From Isoetes taiwanensis (Eukaryota; Streptophyta; Lycopodiopsida; Isoetales; Isoetaceae): a stretch of DNA of 64,000 nt. The notes beneath the pieces were generated by a model. The model was not told the origin of the DNA, did no database searches, and saw only the letters and a list, made by a program, of their open reading frames with translations. Shown here piece after piece: positions 35,906 through 48,119 of this stretch. Numbering within the stretch: the stretch's first letter is position 1; every line of letters begins with the position of its first letter. Position numbers and translations under genes: made by a program. Where the stretch lies: NCBI GenBank assembly GCA_021234155.1, contig JAJEKV010000639.1, forward strand, positions 1 through 64,000. The letters are read 5' to 3'.

Positions 35906-36365
35906 AGTAAAGAAAAGAGCCAGCTAAATAAAAACAAAAGGAAGAGTAAAAGAAAGGGCTTTTCCGGAAGAACGGGTACTGAATCATAGTATAGCGGCCT
36001 AGTTTCTAAACAAGATCAGCAAAACTAGACCAAGAACAAGATCAGCGGCCTGGTTTAGGCAAAATGAGAACAAGAACAGAAAAGATATAGAAAAATATGA
36101 GGAATGGCTCTGCACAAGGGAAGAACAAAAAAAATAAGCATCTTACTTCCTGCAATTCGCCATTAACACCCGATTCGACCCTGTTCTGTCTGTATTAGAA
36201 GCCAATGACAGGAAAATCTGCAAACAATCAGGCAAAAGCAAGACTTAAAGACAAAAATTCATTTGAATGGGGCGAAAAACGGCTCAAACTAAGCCCCGGA
36301 ACTCAACCTTACTCCCAGATTTGCAAGCGCTACCTGCTTCAGAGCATTAGAAAGGATAGAAGATG

Positions 36366-36432
36366 GCTATGGCGACGGAAGAAGGCGGCAAAGAAGGCGG
36401 CTATGGCGGCAAAGAAGGCGGCAAAGAAGGCT
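36366..36432 (+). repeat. GGCGGCAAAGAA minisatellite
   Basis: Repeats of GGCGGCAAAGAA with one GGCGGCTAT variant. In one frame this gives an Ala/Lys run at the end of a 79-codon ORF (36205-36444). That ORF has no other sign of being a gene. Confidence 0.6.
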
Positions 36433-36594
36433 GTAATATTCTAGGGTGTTATAAAACTGCCGTATTTCTCTAGGCTGTTATGAGACTGTGCCTATAAAAT
36501 ATGGGCCAGTACGATGTTATTAGCTGGTAACATGCTTGAAATGGACGGTTGAGATTGCATCGTAGCCTGTAAACTTGAGAACCAGGGCGTTAAG

Positions 36595-36673
36595 GAAATG
36601 TAAATCTCAGTGATATTCAAATTCCTTGACCTAAGAAAATGTAAATCTCAGTGACATTCAAATTCCTTGACCT
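36595..36673. repeat. Tandem duplication of about 39 bp
   Basis: AAATGTAAATCTCAGTGA followed by ATTCAAATTCCTTGACC occurs twice in a row with one base difference. A similar 22-23 bp duplication (ACAAATATATGAACTATCTTGG) lies at 36913-36958. Confidence 0.65.
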
Positions 36674-36959
36674 TTTCCTTGACCGCAAAGAATTCCCTTC
36701 TAGATCTGCCACCGTAGGTGAAGGGCCTGCTATTTTTGTTCGTAGGGCCCGTCAGTCAAACTTCGAATTCTTACTTTATTTTTTTCGCCAAATAATCCAA
36801 ATCTGAAATGGGTCCCATTTATTGTTCCAACTATGAAAAGCCAAGCAAAGTTTAAGAAGAAGTAGAAGACAAAAAGAGAAGTTGGAAATGAGGTCTCCAC
36901 CGTGTTGTAAGAACAAATATATGAACTATCTTGGAACAAATATATGAACTATCTTGGAA

Positions 36960-37637
36960 ACGAACAAACCAATTATCATACGTCAAGGTAAGTGGGTTCA
37001 CATTCCTGCTCATTCTCAGATCATTCTTATCAAAATTGAAAAGTCGCATGCAGAAAACCGTTAGAATCCAGTCATCTTACCTTGACATAGTGGAAACATA
37101 AAGGGGAATGCATCCTTGCCAGCCCCTTTTTAGAATATGGTCGCTCCTCAACGACACTCTCGGATTCTACAGGTTAGAGGCTGGCAAGAATGCCCTTCCC
37201 CTTTCCATTCCACATCACCGTCTTTGCTTAGTATAAAACCATCCTAACAATGTTTGAAATCAAACACACTTTTTTTTTTTTTACATGTGTTTCAAAGATT
37301 CCCTTCTAAGTTTTGAAAGCACCTAAAATTTACATGTTTTTTCTGCACATCATTTATTCAAAAATCAAAAGCATCTCAAAATTTGACTTTTACCCTAACC
37401 TAGAATATTTCTTAGTGTGTTGAAAAACATCAATGACTTTTTCATATATGTTTACCACATACGTCTTTTTTTTTTTTTTTTTGTTAAGGCAGTGGATTTG
37501 TATTACATGTAGGAAGATTACATGAATATATAGCACAATAACAGGGGGTTCCAGGCGGATTTGATATGGATATAAAAATTACAATTCTTGAAACCATAGA
37601 CCATATATCCCTAAAATAATTGAATGTGTCGTTATAA

Positions 37638-37709
<72 letters not shown>

Positions 37710-38774
37710 AATTCAAGATAGAAAATGATCACGTTAGGTATATTGATTAAAGTAGTCTTATAAAGAAATTGAATTTTTTGAGTAGAGGTTCGAGCCCCCA
37801 TATTTCATATTCTAAAACCTTAGACAAAGCTGTATAGAGGTTGATATCCCCTCAAAACCGTAGGCAAAATCGTATTCTATATTCAAAATCATAGATGCCC
37901 CCAATCATAAAAGACCATAAGCGAAACGAGAGGCGTCCAGAGGCCCTAACGTACGGTCTGGGCCGTAGGATCAACGTATCCGACTACTGTGATAGTCCAG
38001 GTAGACCTCATTCAGAATATATGGCATATATAGCACAATGACAGGGTTTTTTTATTTATTTATTTTTTTTTTTTTTTTGTAAATTTGTATGTTTTTTCAT
38101 ATGGTTTTACTATGATTCGGTGGCCGTATTGCACATGGTGTACTAATTGGTACATATAGAGTGTGCATCATATTTTTATGTTCTTCCCTAATTTTGTAAG
38201 GCATTTGCCAATGCGGGCCCCCAAAAAAAAAAAAAAAAAATAAAAAAAAAAAAAATAAAAAATAAAAAATTGGCGCACTTAGAAAATTGGCAGGTTGTTC
38301 CATCAACTTCACAAGTTTCACTATCCCCTGCCAAAGAAGTGAATGTTATTCTGAATAAGTACATAAATAGGTAATATACCATTTCTTGATTAGGTCATAT
38401 GATGCTTTCTAGGAATGTCATATGATGCTTTCTAGGATTCTACCAATGTTTTCACTCTGTTGCTCAGTCAAGAACATAATAGCCTTTCCTAACTGGACCT
38501 GAATCACTTAAAAATAGAACAGAAATATTGGAAGCTGAATCTTAACAGCCCGTACTCTAAGCCTGACACTTAGAAAATGCTATTGCAACACTAGTATATT
38601 TGGTAGATTAGAACCTGGAACCAACACATGAGTTTGTATCCTTGGCTAGCTGTTTGTTATGCTTTATCAGGTAAATCGCAACACCAGGAGAGAGAAAGAG
38701 AACTTACATCGCCCGATGATTTAAGATTAGAAGTTCAATCGTTAAAGGTTCAATGGCAACACCAATCTGAACCA
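36960..38774. other. Simple-repeat-rich intergenic stretch
   Basis: Contains poly(T) at 37267-37281 and 37465-37482, a poly(A)-(TA)n microsatellite at 37635-37708, an A/T run at 38220-38270, and a duplicated TCATATGATGCTTTCTAGGA (38396-38435). No gene seen. Confidence 0.55.
37635..37708. repeat. Poly(A)-(TA)n microsatellite
   Basis: About 20 A residues followed by about 26 TA units. The arrangement suggests a TA expansion seeded at the poly(A) tail of a retroposed sequence. Confidence 0.8.
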
Positions 38775-38966
38775 TCATTCAATTAAATTGGGATTATGTC
38801 TTAATTTTGGAACAAATTTCATATTGCATGTTTTTAGTAGCATATTCAAATTCACACATTTCACCTCAAAATTATGAAAACGTAATATCATGTTATTTAC
38901 AAAATAGTCAATATTTCACAATATAGCACCATATCATAAAAACGTGGTAACAAAAATTTACATAAT
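38775..38966 (-). repeat. 3' untranslated part of the transposase-like gene, shared with 8444-8625
   Basis: AT-rich sequence that aligns as a reverse complement with 8444-8625. Shared words include AATATTTCACAATATAGCACC and AATTAAATTGGGATTATGTC. Conservation of a non-coding 3' part between two copies marks it as part of the repeated unit. Confidence 0.65.
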
Positions 38967-41395
38967 TCAACTTTCTTCAAGCACCCCCACTGATATCATA
39001 GCCTTCTTCCCGACATCCACGAGGTATTGTAATTCTTGCATTTCTTTTGGAATAGTGTTTGGAGTCCATGAGTACAAAAACACTTTCATAGTCTAGCCAA
39101 AGATCGGGATCCTTTCGGTTTCCATCTCTTTGTCCAACAATGAAAGTACCTTTCTTTATCCGACACGTTGGTCAACCGATGCACTTTGGACACCACCATT
39201 CCACCCCGCACATGGTTGAAGTTAATATTACCTTCTTCTTTGCAAATACTCGAGATAGTGAACCCCAACCACCGGATATGTATCTAAATCTGCTGGCTTT
39301 ACTACCACAAATTGGTGGCATTCCAAGTCAGTGGAAGGTTCATAAGCATCCATGCCTAGAAACTTTGGCCTATTGTTCTTAGGACCAACATAGTGTTTGT
39401 CAGGAGGAGGAGGAGTGTATTGCTTGCGAATGCTACTTACAGTGTCATCAACATCCTCAGCACCGCTAAGGTCTTCCACCTAGTTTTAGGCAACCACCCT
39501 TCTTTCAATTCATCCGAGGATGTGTCTATCTCCCCAACGGGTTAATCACCTTCTTCCAGTAAGCCACCAAGGCACGGTTGGTGTCATCTGGATTGGTTTG
39601 CCAATGCTTTGTATAGTCCTGGATTCCTTCCTTAGTCAATCTCAATTGCTTCACTTCTTTAGTAGGTTTTAGAGCTTTCGGTTGACCTGGAGGTATCATA
39701 GGCTTGCCATTCTCATCTCTACGCCATATTTCCTCCCCTCCTCTCCACTCATCCTCACGAAGGTCTCATCTTCCATTGGAAGATTGAATTCCATCTCTCA
39801 CCCAAAAAGTGAACTGCAGAGGCCCTGGAATGACCTTCAAGGTCCAATGTATAACCATCCACAAAGCTCTTCCAATGGGCACTTCTTCTATGAGAGAAGC
39901 TATAGGGTTTGGAGTAGTGCATTCATGCAAGATTTCCATTAGCCTAGGAAAGTTGGTCCTTGTCGCTTCAATATACAACTATATTTGCCAAATAATGCAT
40001 CCACATCCTCATGGGTATGCCGGGCATAAGAAACCCTAAATTAACTCTTTCAAATATCCCCACAATTGTTAAGTAGGATAGGAAAGAAAACATCCACCTG
40101 TTCTTATTTTGGCTAGCACAATTATCAAGTTGCAAGAGAAACCTTTTGGGTAGATCTTGAGGTCTAGCACGTGAAGTTGAAACTCCAACATGTTCATTAG
40201 ACCCATGCTTCCTAAATCTTGACTTGCTGAACTTTTCAATATTGTTAGGGTTTGCATCTAACAATGCTCTATGTAGTGCCCGGCTAATTTTGTAGGGTCC
40301 CTCGAGGTGACCATTGTATCCATTTTCATAGTTTCTCAAACACCTCATGATACTCCCAATATGAAAATCGGACCATCACTCCACAACTCCAAACTAAAAT
40401 GGCCATAGTAGGTTTGAGTCCGCCCATGCAAGATTGCCCGATCATTGAGATCTGTAAAGGGTATGATCTTCCACATGACTTTGGTATGTACTTGAATTGT
40501 GGAAGACAAGTCTTTTGCTGGTCCATCTTGTCATGTATAATACATAAATAGTTATTGGGTTCCAATGCAGATAATGTCCTCCACATCCAATAACATGATC
40601 TACATGATAGTTGGTCATCATATGGTCCTTCATATGCTCCCTTATCCTAGCCCTTTGACTAGGTTGCCTGCAGTCTTATCAAGAGTCTCCTTCAACTTAG
40701 CACATAAATTGCACTTTGCAAAGTTGTTTGAAGTTGCTATGGTGACATGATTGAAATGCTTCTTCCATAACCTACTAAAGCTAGGTTGGGATATTGGAAG
40801 AATTCCCAATTCTAGAAGTAGGGAATTCACTTCTTCCAAAATACTCTTTTGAGTACAATGTGATGGCAACCTTTTCTCAACAACTGCTCTTCCCTTTTCA
40901 TCCCTTCGCTTTTGTGTGGCATAGACTCGCATTGAAATCAATATATTTTCAAAAATATCTCCTGGCGACCAAGGTCCTAGCTGTTGGTCTCAACAAACCA
41001 TTATTTCCATGTAAAGCAATCCTGTTCCCCTCTGCCTGTTTTTTTTGCCAATTATGCCATGAAGAAGTTGGAATTGCATGGATAGTCTTCCATGCTTTTG
41101 CACATATCCATTTGCCTAGCAAAGGGTATCTTTTTCTGTTTGGGTTTCTTTCATCCTGAAGTGCATGTTCGAAGATTGTGTACATGTAGGTCCTCCTCTC
41201 ATCAACAGTATACTCTTGAAAAGTGGCTCTTGCTTCCACCAATTGTTCTATTGTAAAGAATTGCACATAAGATTCTGCTATGGTGAACGATTCTAACACA
41301 TTCCAAGTGGCTACATTCGTCCCAATCAGGTTTGGAAGTAGTTTCCTAATTTGAAAGCTTGGCTTACTCTTGGATCTAGTAAATTCATACAATAT
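38967..41395 (-). pseudogene. Transposase-like protein (DUF7869-like, DDE/RNase H type), frameshifted
   Basis: Several adjoining minus-strand frames read as one protein of about 750 residues. The N-terminal part (41392 to 40949) is basic and ends near KAWKTIHAIPTSSWHNWQKK. Next come PSFSRLWKKHFNHV and CNLCAKLKETLDKT, a possible zinc-binding pair. HDKMDQQKTCLP (about 40530) is a likely first catalytic Asp region. QLDNCASQNKNRWMFSFLSY (about 40120) is the second. A GH/HED-DALF-like stretch (about 40005) is the third. The D...DN-SQNKNR...GHTHED pattern matches the large DUF7869-type families common in genomes of ferns, algae and animals, which I take to be mobile-element proteins. Frames break near 40945, 40600, 40350, 40010 and 39760. 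No terminal inverted repeats were found. The 3' quarter recurs at 8164-8443. Confidence 0.6.
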
Positions 41396-43340
41396 GAGTA
41401 ATACATTGTTCTATGACTGGTTTTCTCTTGAATATGCTTGAGTATAATAGATATTTGCGTTTAATTATTACACCAGGTCAGAAGCATAAATTAAGCCATT
41501 GCTAATAGGGGTTTTGCATAATAGCGATGTTGCTTATCAATTCTGTGATCTTAACAGTAGACTTCTGGCATGCTATGCTGCATGGGTCATGCATGTAACT
41601 GCATGTGACATATTCGCATGGTCTTAAGGCAATTTAGACGCTTTTGATTTCAATATGATCATCCAGCAGCACTTAGTTTTCAAAGTAGATGTCCTTGAGC
41701 ATTATGCCTTTAACACCTATTGTGAGACCTTGTGCTTTGAGCGCTTGAGATATTTTCTGTCCTTGTTGAATATAATCTCGCCTTTAGTTCATAGCAGTGA
41801 ATGGGCCTTAGCAACTTTTCCTTTAAGATATTTGGCCAGTAGCAACTCTCGTTGGAGGTTTTTGGCCTATATACTTGTTGCATGTTTTGCATAGTGTTTT
41901 TACAGTGATTGCACTTGATCTACTGTTGTTGTAGTTGACTACTTGTTGTCCTCATAATAGGCTTTGATTACTAGGGGATACACATGCAGCTGCTAGTTCC
42001 CTGATATTCTTACTTAACATTGCATAAGCCCTGGGGCAATCCAAGCAGATCTGATAGGTGTCTTGCATTATTCAGTTAAACTGTATAGGAAGATGACCAA
42101 AATAAATGTTGTATGGACAGTATTTGATGTTTAATGCAGCTGTGCAGTGTAGTCCTCTGGCTATTTAGTGACCTTTAATGCATTTGCCTCTGTGATTTAC
42201 GGCATACGGGGGGCTTGTTTAGTGGTGTAAGCTGGAAGCCTTGATTTACCATGCATTGTCTTTACTAATTTTGTTTTTCTTCTTACATAGACAATACAGT
42301 AGTTGTAGCTAATGAGCGTGAACTTACAGATAGCAACAGAGTATATAGCACATTTAGCAATAGAGTTGAGCATATTGCACATGTGGACGTGCAACTATGT
42401 AAGCCTTTACATGGGCACTCATACAGATAGCAATAATTTAATGACAGGAGTCTCTAAATGCATCTAATATCTACATGCATGTAGTAATTAAATAAGGCTG
42501 TAAACTAGTTATAATTTGGCAGATCTGTTTGAACTGGTATACATCGAGTAATCAGCTGAATAAATACCTGGGGTAGATGTATTTCAATAGATAAGCATTG
42601 TGCATGCGAAAATAGAATATTTTCTATTTGCTATTGTTATTGAATATTGGCGGCTTGTAATATGTTCTGCCCTGACCAGTCATTCGCAAATGCTTGCTTT
42701 CCTTACAGCAGCAGATGGTAGGCAATAATGTCTCAGGGAAAGTTGACACATGTCTATGGAGCATTTGTCTCTAAGAATCCATTAGTTACATCTGTTTATT
42801 AATTGCTAATGGATGTATTGTGAATTCTTTGCTATTTATTAGGATCACAAGCAGTGTGAAGGGGGATGACCCTAAAGGATCCCATGACACCTGCTACCAT
42901 GTACAAGACAACCATTCTGATGCTTGTTTTTTGTAATGTTGGTGCAGGTAACAGGATCCTTTACTCTCTGTTATGTTTTCCAATATGTAATGAGTGGATT
43001 TTGCATTGATGCGGATAAAACGTACGAAGATGAATCTTGAAGATCATAAAATGTTATGTAACATTTGAATTCTGCAATACATTTACTGTATACTTTCTCC
43101 AGATTATATTTTTTAGCAAACGTGATTCTGAGCAAATGATCAAAGAAATCTGTCATTTTATCTTGATTAATGTAAAAGGTTTTTGGCTTTTATACTATAA
43201 TTTTGGTTTTTCTTCTCAAGTATACACCAAGGCTTTGCCTAGATCCAGTTTTGCACCTACTGTTTCTAGGATTGCTTATTGTATCTAGATAATTACCCAG
43301 ATGGCTTTTAACTGGATAAAAGACTGTTTTTTTGATTTTA
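41396..43340. other. AT-rich stretch, no recognised gene
   Basis: Upstream of the transposase-like gene on its strand. Contains many TG/CA-rich words and short ORFs without domains. It could hold that gene's promoter or be intronic sequence of an unrecognised gene. Confidence 0.45.
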
Positions 43341-43343
43341 AAG

Positions 43344-43480
43344 TTTTTTTTTTTTTTTTTTTTTGTGGCTGGTCTCGCTTAAATGGGCGCGATGGCGCCA
43401 TTTGAAGGAAATGGCCATCGCCATTTGGCAAGAGCGTTTAAAAAAAAAAAAAATCCAAAAAATTTTTTTTTTTTTGAGCG
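43344..43480. repeat. Foldback element B, copy 1, bounded by homopolymers
   Basis: A T21 run is followed by an inverted repeat. The left arm is GGTCTCGCTTAAATGGGCGC then GATGGCGCCATTT. The right arm is AAATGGCCATCGCCATTTGG then CAAGAGCG. An A13 run, a T12 run and AATGGCGCATT follow. A close relative lies at 46820-46938. Confidence 0.65.
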
Positions 43481-43739
43481 CAACAGCCTAACCTCGAATG
43501 GCGCATTATCTCGAAGCCTAGTGTATCCACGTGTCCTAAAAATTGACGTGGACATATTCATCCCATTGGATTTTGATTTAAACTAATGAACGATGAAGAA
43601 AAATAAGCCTGCACCGCTTGGAGAAAGACATGCATTTCTGAAACGCCCAAGTTATCCTTGCAGAAGGTCACGCAGAATGACTTCTCATGTGGAGCCTGTG
43701 CTTTCTAATTTCATGCTTTCATCCGATCCTAAAAAAAAA

Positions 43740-43839
43740 GCCACAGAGATTGGTCCTCTCTTGTCCCCTTCCTTTCATTTTACTACGGAGCCACAGAGAT
43801 TGGTCCTCTCTTGTCCCCTTCCTTTCATTTTACTACGGA
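43740..43839. repeat. Perfect 50 bp tandem duplication
   Basis: The unit starting GCCACAGAGATTGGTCCTCT and ending TTTTACTACGGA occurs twice with no difference, so the duplication is recent. It spans no recognised gene. Confidence 0.85.
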
Positions 43840-45500
43840 GTTGTTCCGAACGTCGCCGGCCGTACAAGCATTTCTGAGGAGTGGCATCTCCGCTTCCCCT
43901 GTTTACTTCTGCTTGCCCTATTCTAACGTCTTCTGGCCTGCTTTTTTTTTGTTCTCCCAAATGACCAATTCCTTCGTTTAAAGGAAAGGTTTCTTTTTAA
44001 TGGTCTAGGAAGAGAAAGAAAAATAAAGATCAGATCTTCCATTTAGGTGCTCGCTAGCTTCAACGGATTCTTATTACCGGAATTTCATCTGGGGAATTAG
44101 GCATTGTGAGTAATCTTGTTTTTGCTTCTTTCTGCAGGGCAGATTAAATTTTTTTTTTTGAAGGGTTCTGAACCGTCACCAAGTCTTTGATCAGTTCATC
44201 CTGTATGTCTTGAGTCAGGAATGCCGTCAAAAGTAACAATTTCTGGGAATGCTATACTGGAACCAACATCAAGGTAGGCATTGCCTCCTTTGTAATTCAT
44301 GCAGCATTTAGACTTGGCAATGTGTTTTTGTGGAACAGATATTCATTTTCATCTTTCTTCTTGTAGTCCTTACTATTTTTACCCTTTTTCTTATCAATTA
44401 ATGCCATTGGCTTTTGGTCTGCTTGTTGCACTGAATCATTCTTATCACTGTTTTGGTCTGCTTGTTGCATTATGCTATGCCTATGTAATGCGCTAAAAGT
44501 TACAATCTTGGTAGGTTTTGGGTATCCTTTGACGGGAAATATCTCCCAAACTGTTCGAGCCCTCCAAATAATCTGGAAGATACTTGGCATATGCCATGTT
44601 GTTTACATGGAGTATTTAGCATTGTATCTGCCGTGCCATCTCGTTATGAATGTGTTGTTTGCAGAAATGGAAACTAGGAGAACTCAGCACATGCTCCTTT
44701 GGATTGTCATCAGAATCATGTTACCTAGCCGAAGTTATTGAAGGGGCTTATTGTATGATCTTAGAGCTGATTGATATAGCAGCAGGGCTAGAGGCCTAAA
44801 TAGCTATGATGCAGTGGCCTAAGCTGTATAATGTACAACAAGGCGTTGTCTTCGGAGAACCATATTTCACACCTTGACTGGAGAACCATATTGATTATCC
44901 ATACTATGAGGCAAAGATAGAACAGAGCCTGCAACTGCAACAGTACACACCTGTTCTCATAAGGCGCATACTATGTGATGCGCCTGCATAATATGAATTT
45001 TCTGCAGCTTTGGATTGAGGAATTAGCAGGGTAAGAGGAGTTAAGCACGATGAGTTTGGATAGGTTAGATTTCAAGCTGATTCTTGGTGCTTCTTGGAAT
45101 TGTGAGCCGAATGTCTATATTGTACATTCAAACCATTTCCATTTATGAAATTCTGAAAACACCTTTAGCCACCTTTCTGTTGTCAAATGCAAGAAAGATG
45201 TTTGAACCTTGCAGATGACTGACAATCAATAAGGGTATATACAGTATGGTTTGCTGTCCTACAAATGGACAGTATATGCACAGTCAAGGGTGCTGCACGT
45301 ACATAGATTTCTATCTGCAGAAATCTGATGACGCAGACATGCACAAAAATGTGCATTTAATGACAGTGTAGGCATGTCTTGGAGTGTTTTCATTTGCAAA
45401 TCTCTACATGGAGAGCTAATTCCATAGCAGGGAACAAAAAAGGCTTTGATCAAATACAATACATAGGTAAAGTGGCAGTAAGATGCAGTATTTTTCCTTT
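43840..45500. other. AT-rich stretch with one possible first exon
   Basis: At 44221-44273 an ATG opens 17 codons (MPSKVTISGNAILEPTS) that end at AAG/GTAGGC, a plausible splice donor. Just upstream, TTCTTTCTGCAG/GGC (to about 44138) is a plausible acceptor for a 5' leader exon. No homologous family is recognised and no clear following exon was found. Confidence 0.25.
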
Positions 45501-45504
45501 AGTA

Positions 45505-45925
45505 TGCACAACTCGTGCATATGCTTGAGCAGAGGAGTTTAACCTGCTGAAGACTTTAACTTGCCAGGTTCTCTGAGTCTAAATGATATGCGAGTAAGGC
45601 AGTTCCTTTGTCCAGCTCATAAGTCTTAGATTCTCTTTGTTTCATTTCTAGTCATTAATAGTGTCTTTTCTTTCAATGTAGCAGTATACTTTAGGATAGG
45701 TCAATCCTCACTTGTCTTACCTCATCCTATGCTCGAGAACATATTATGTCATGCTCTCTTTTGTGGTAGGTTTACTTAGCTATATGTACTACCTAGCTTC
45801 AGTAGAGGTTAATAATATTCTATGTTCTAGACAACTCATGCATCTAGAAGACTTTAACTTGCCAGGTTCCTTGAGTCTAAATGATATGCGAGTAAGGTGG
45901 TTCCTCTATCAAGCTCAATAACACG
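45505..45925. repeat. Dispersed duplication of an exon-like 75 bp segment
   Basis: GAAGACTTTAACTTGCCAGG...AGTCTAAATGATATGCGAGTAAG occurs at 45550-45620 and again at 45849-45920, about 295 bp apart. One frame is open in both (EDFNLPGSLSLNDMRVR). Upstream words ACAACTCRTGCAT are also shared. Confidence 0.6.
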
Positions 45926-46819
45926 TCTTCTTATCTCAAATATTTTGAGGTGCAGGTAAATTCATTATTTGAGATCTTTTGCACTTCATGCTAGATTTCA
46001 TATAATAACCGAATATTAAGGCTTTAAAACCCTTTTGTAAAGTGTATTAACCTTCCCTGCAAACCCTATTATAGGGGCACACATGACACAATTACATTGT
46101 AGAAAGTTGGAGTACACAACTGGAATGCTCCCTTGCACTGAATTTCTTTCAGACTGTTATTTAGCTGCAAAGTGCTTAACCATGTGATAGTTAAATTTAT
46201 GCTGTATGGGTTGACATGGAATGTTCTTGCCACCTCATTTTGATGGAATTGAAATGTCTAATTGAAGGTCCTTATTACACTTTTCTATTTTGAAATGGTA
46301 TTGTACCAATGTAATTTGTGAAAAAAGTTGCACCTGTTATGCTTTTTGGAAGAATATTTGAGACATGTAGTCATTGCAACCTCTCCGTAACATGCACCTG
46401 AAGGCTCTCAAAAAATGGTCTAGAGATGTGTATTTGCTAATAGTCAAATCTTGCAGACAAATGTTTGGAAAAAAACATAAAATCTGTCAATCTAATTCCA
46501 TAAATAACATCTTCCTTGAAATATCAAATGCAAATATTCTTAATATAACTTTATCTCCAATATCTAATAGTGAATAAGCTTGTTTGACAAGCTTTAAATG
46601 CCCAAACATGGATAAATATCTTCACGATTTTGATGGCATTTAAATTCTTTATTATTAATCTTCTTGTCCTCAAAAATAAAATTAATCTATGTAATCATGG
46701 TTTTAATGTAGCCTTTCAATTTAAAGTGAATCCAAGTTTGAATATTCCTTATTCTTTCTACATGCTTTTCTAATAAGAAATTGAATCAAGTCTAAAACTG
46801 CCCAAGCCTCCTGTTGCGC

Positions 46820-46938
46820 CTTTTTGCTTTTTTTTTTTTTTTTTTGGTGTGGGTGACTGGTCCTGCCAAATGGCGCCATGGCGCCATTTCCTTCAAATGG
46901 TGCCATCGCACCATTTGGCAAGATCAGTCCCACACACA
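46820..46938. repeat. Foldback element B, copy 2
   Basis: A T21 run and then a near-perfect inverted repeat of about 92 bp. The left arm is GTGTGGGTGACTGGTCCTGC then CAAATGGCGC. The right arm is GCACCATTTGG then CAAGATCAGTCCCACACAC. The centre holds ATGGCGCCATGGCGCCATTT, itself palindromic. Shared with the copy at 43344-43480. Confidence 0.7.
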
Positions 46939-47314
46939 CACGTTTCCTTCACCAGCCACACAAAAATTATATATATCGCCATTTCTTTTGCCATTTGATA
47001 GCACAAGCCTTTCTCTCTTTTGTAAACATTTACTTAAACCACTATATCTTGAAGAGTCTAAGAAAATAAGATTTATATATTTGAGTATTAGAGATGTAAT
47101 TTACCCTAACAGCTACATGTAGAACATATAATAAGACAGAAGATGAAATCAATGCATTAAAATAAATAAATACATACAGTTTTACATTGCATGTAGTCTA
47201 GTTGCTAGCTTGCTCCATCTGCAGAATCGACCATACAATACGCACTCCAATTGTATAAGGTATTGGCCAGGGATCAAATGCTGTAAAAAAAGAAGGCGGC
47301 AGAGATGGCGCTAG

Positions 47315-47590
47315 AGCAGGAAATATTAGAGGAGTCGGAAGGCGATGGAGGGGATGAGGTAGATGCAAATATAACAGTGGAGGAGGAGCAGGGGAATGGG
47401 GGGGGGGGTGGATGGTGGAGGAGGAGAAGAAATGCATAAAATCCAATCTTAGAGGAGGCGCTAGAGGAGGACGCACTATAGGAGTCGGAAGGCGATGGAG
47501 GGGATGAGGTAGATGCAAATGTAATAGCGGAGGAGGGATCGGGGAATGGAGAGGGAATGGTGAAGGAGGAGAAGAAATGAATAAAATCCA
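47315..47590. repeat. Tandem duplication of about 140 bp, purine-rich
   Basis: Two units (about 47325-47440 and 47478-47590) share GGAGTCGGAAGGCGATGGAG and GGGGATGAGGTAGATGCAAAT. On the plus strand one frame gives an acidic repeat (EESEGDGGDEVDAN). The minus strand gives a proline/leucine-rich frame. A G10 run lies in the first unit. No protein family recognised. Confidence 0.6.
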
Positions 47591-47898
47591 GGCCCCGCTT
47601 TTTGCACTTTGAAATTTGAATTTTAAATCTCCCTCCATATTTAAAATTTCCCCCCAAAATACCGCCCGTGAATTTAAAATTCAAAATATGACTTCCCCCC
47701 AATATTCCCCGTTCAAAATTCAAAAACCCTTCCATGTGGACTGTACAATTCCTTTGGCAAGGATGCTATTTGGTTCTTGAGCCTGCCTCCGTTGCCTCTG
47801 CCGCCTCCACATTGTGTTGATCTTGGTAAATTAGATGGCAATTGATCTCGTTGAGTTTGCATTTGTGCTTACATTGAGTTTATCTTAGGCGCCTGCAG

Positions 47899-47969
47899 AT
47901 CTTGTTGAAATTGTTGTATTTGTCGAATCGACTTGTGGATATATTGGCAACTATGCTACTACATCTCAG
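47899..47969 (+). other. Possible internal exon
   Basis: An acceptor CCTGCAG/ATC and donor CTCAG/GTTAGT bound 71 nt with an open frame (LVEIVVFVESTCGYIGNYAT). A second candidate lies at 48686-48727, between GTGTTGCAG and GGTATGC (open as VGTNDIAEAIMAY). Both could belong to an unrecognised host gene ending near 49330 or 49724. This rests on splice-like signals only. Confidence 0.25.
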
Positions 47970-48119
47970 GTTAGTGGTGTAGATTTTAATATTTGATTGA
48001 ATGATAGAATGCTGTAATTTTCAATGTGCATTGGTAGTATACAATTGAACTGATACCGATTAGATATAATAATATAAATAAAAGATCTGGCCCATCTCGT
48101 TCCAGGTTTTTGAGTTACA

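Noticed and set aside
36205-36444. Ala/Lys-rich 79-codon ORF resembling a histone H1 tail
   Set aside because: The run comes from a GGCGGCAAAGAA minisatellite; upstream codons show no histone domain.
47198-47735. Proline/leucine-rich minus-strand ORFs of about 150 codons
   Set aside because: They are translations of the purine-rich tandem repeat on the opposite strand and look like low-complexity artefacts.
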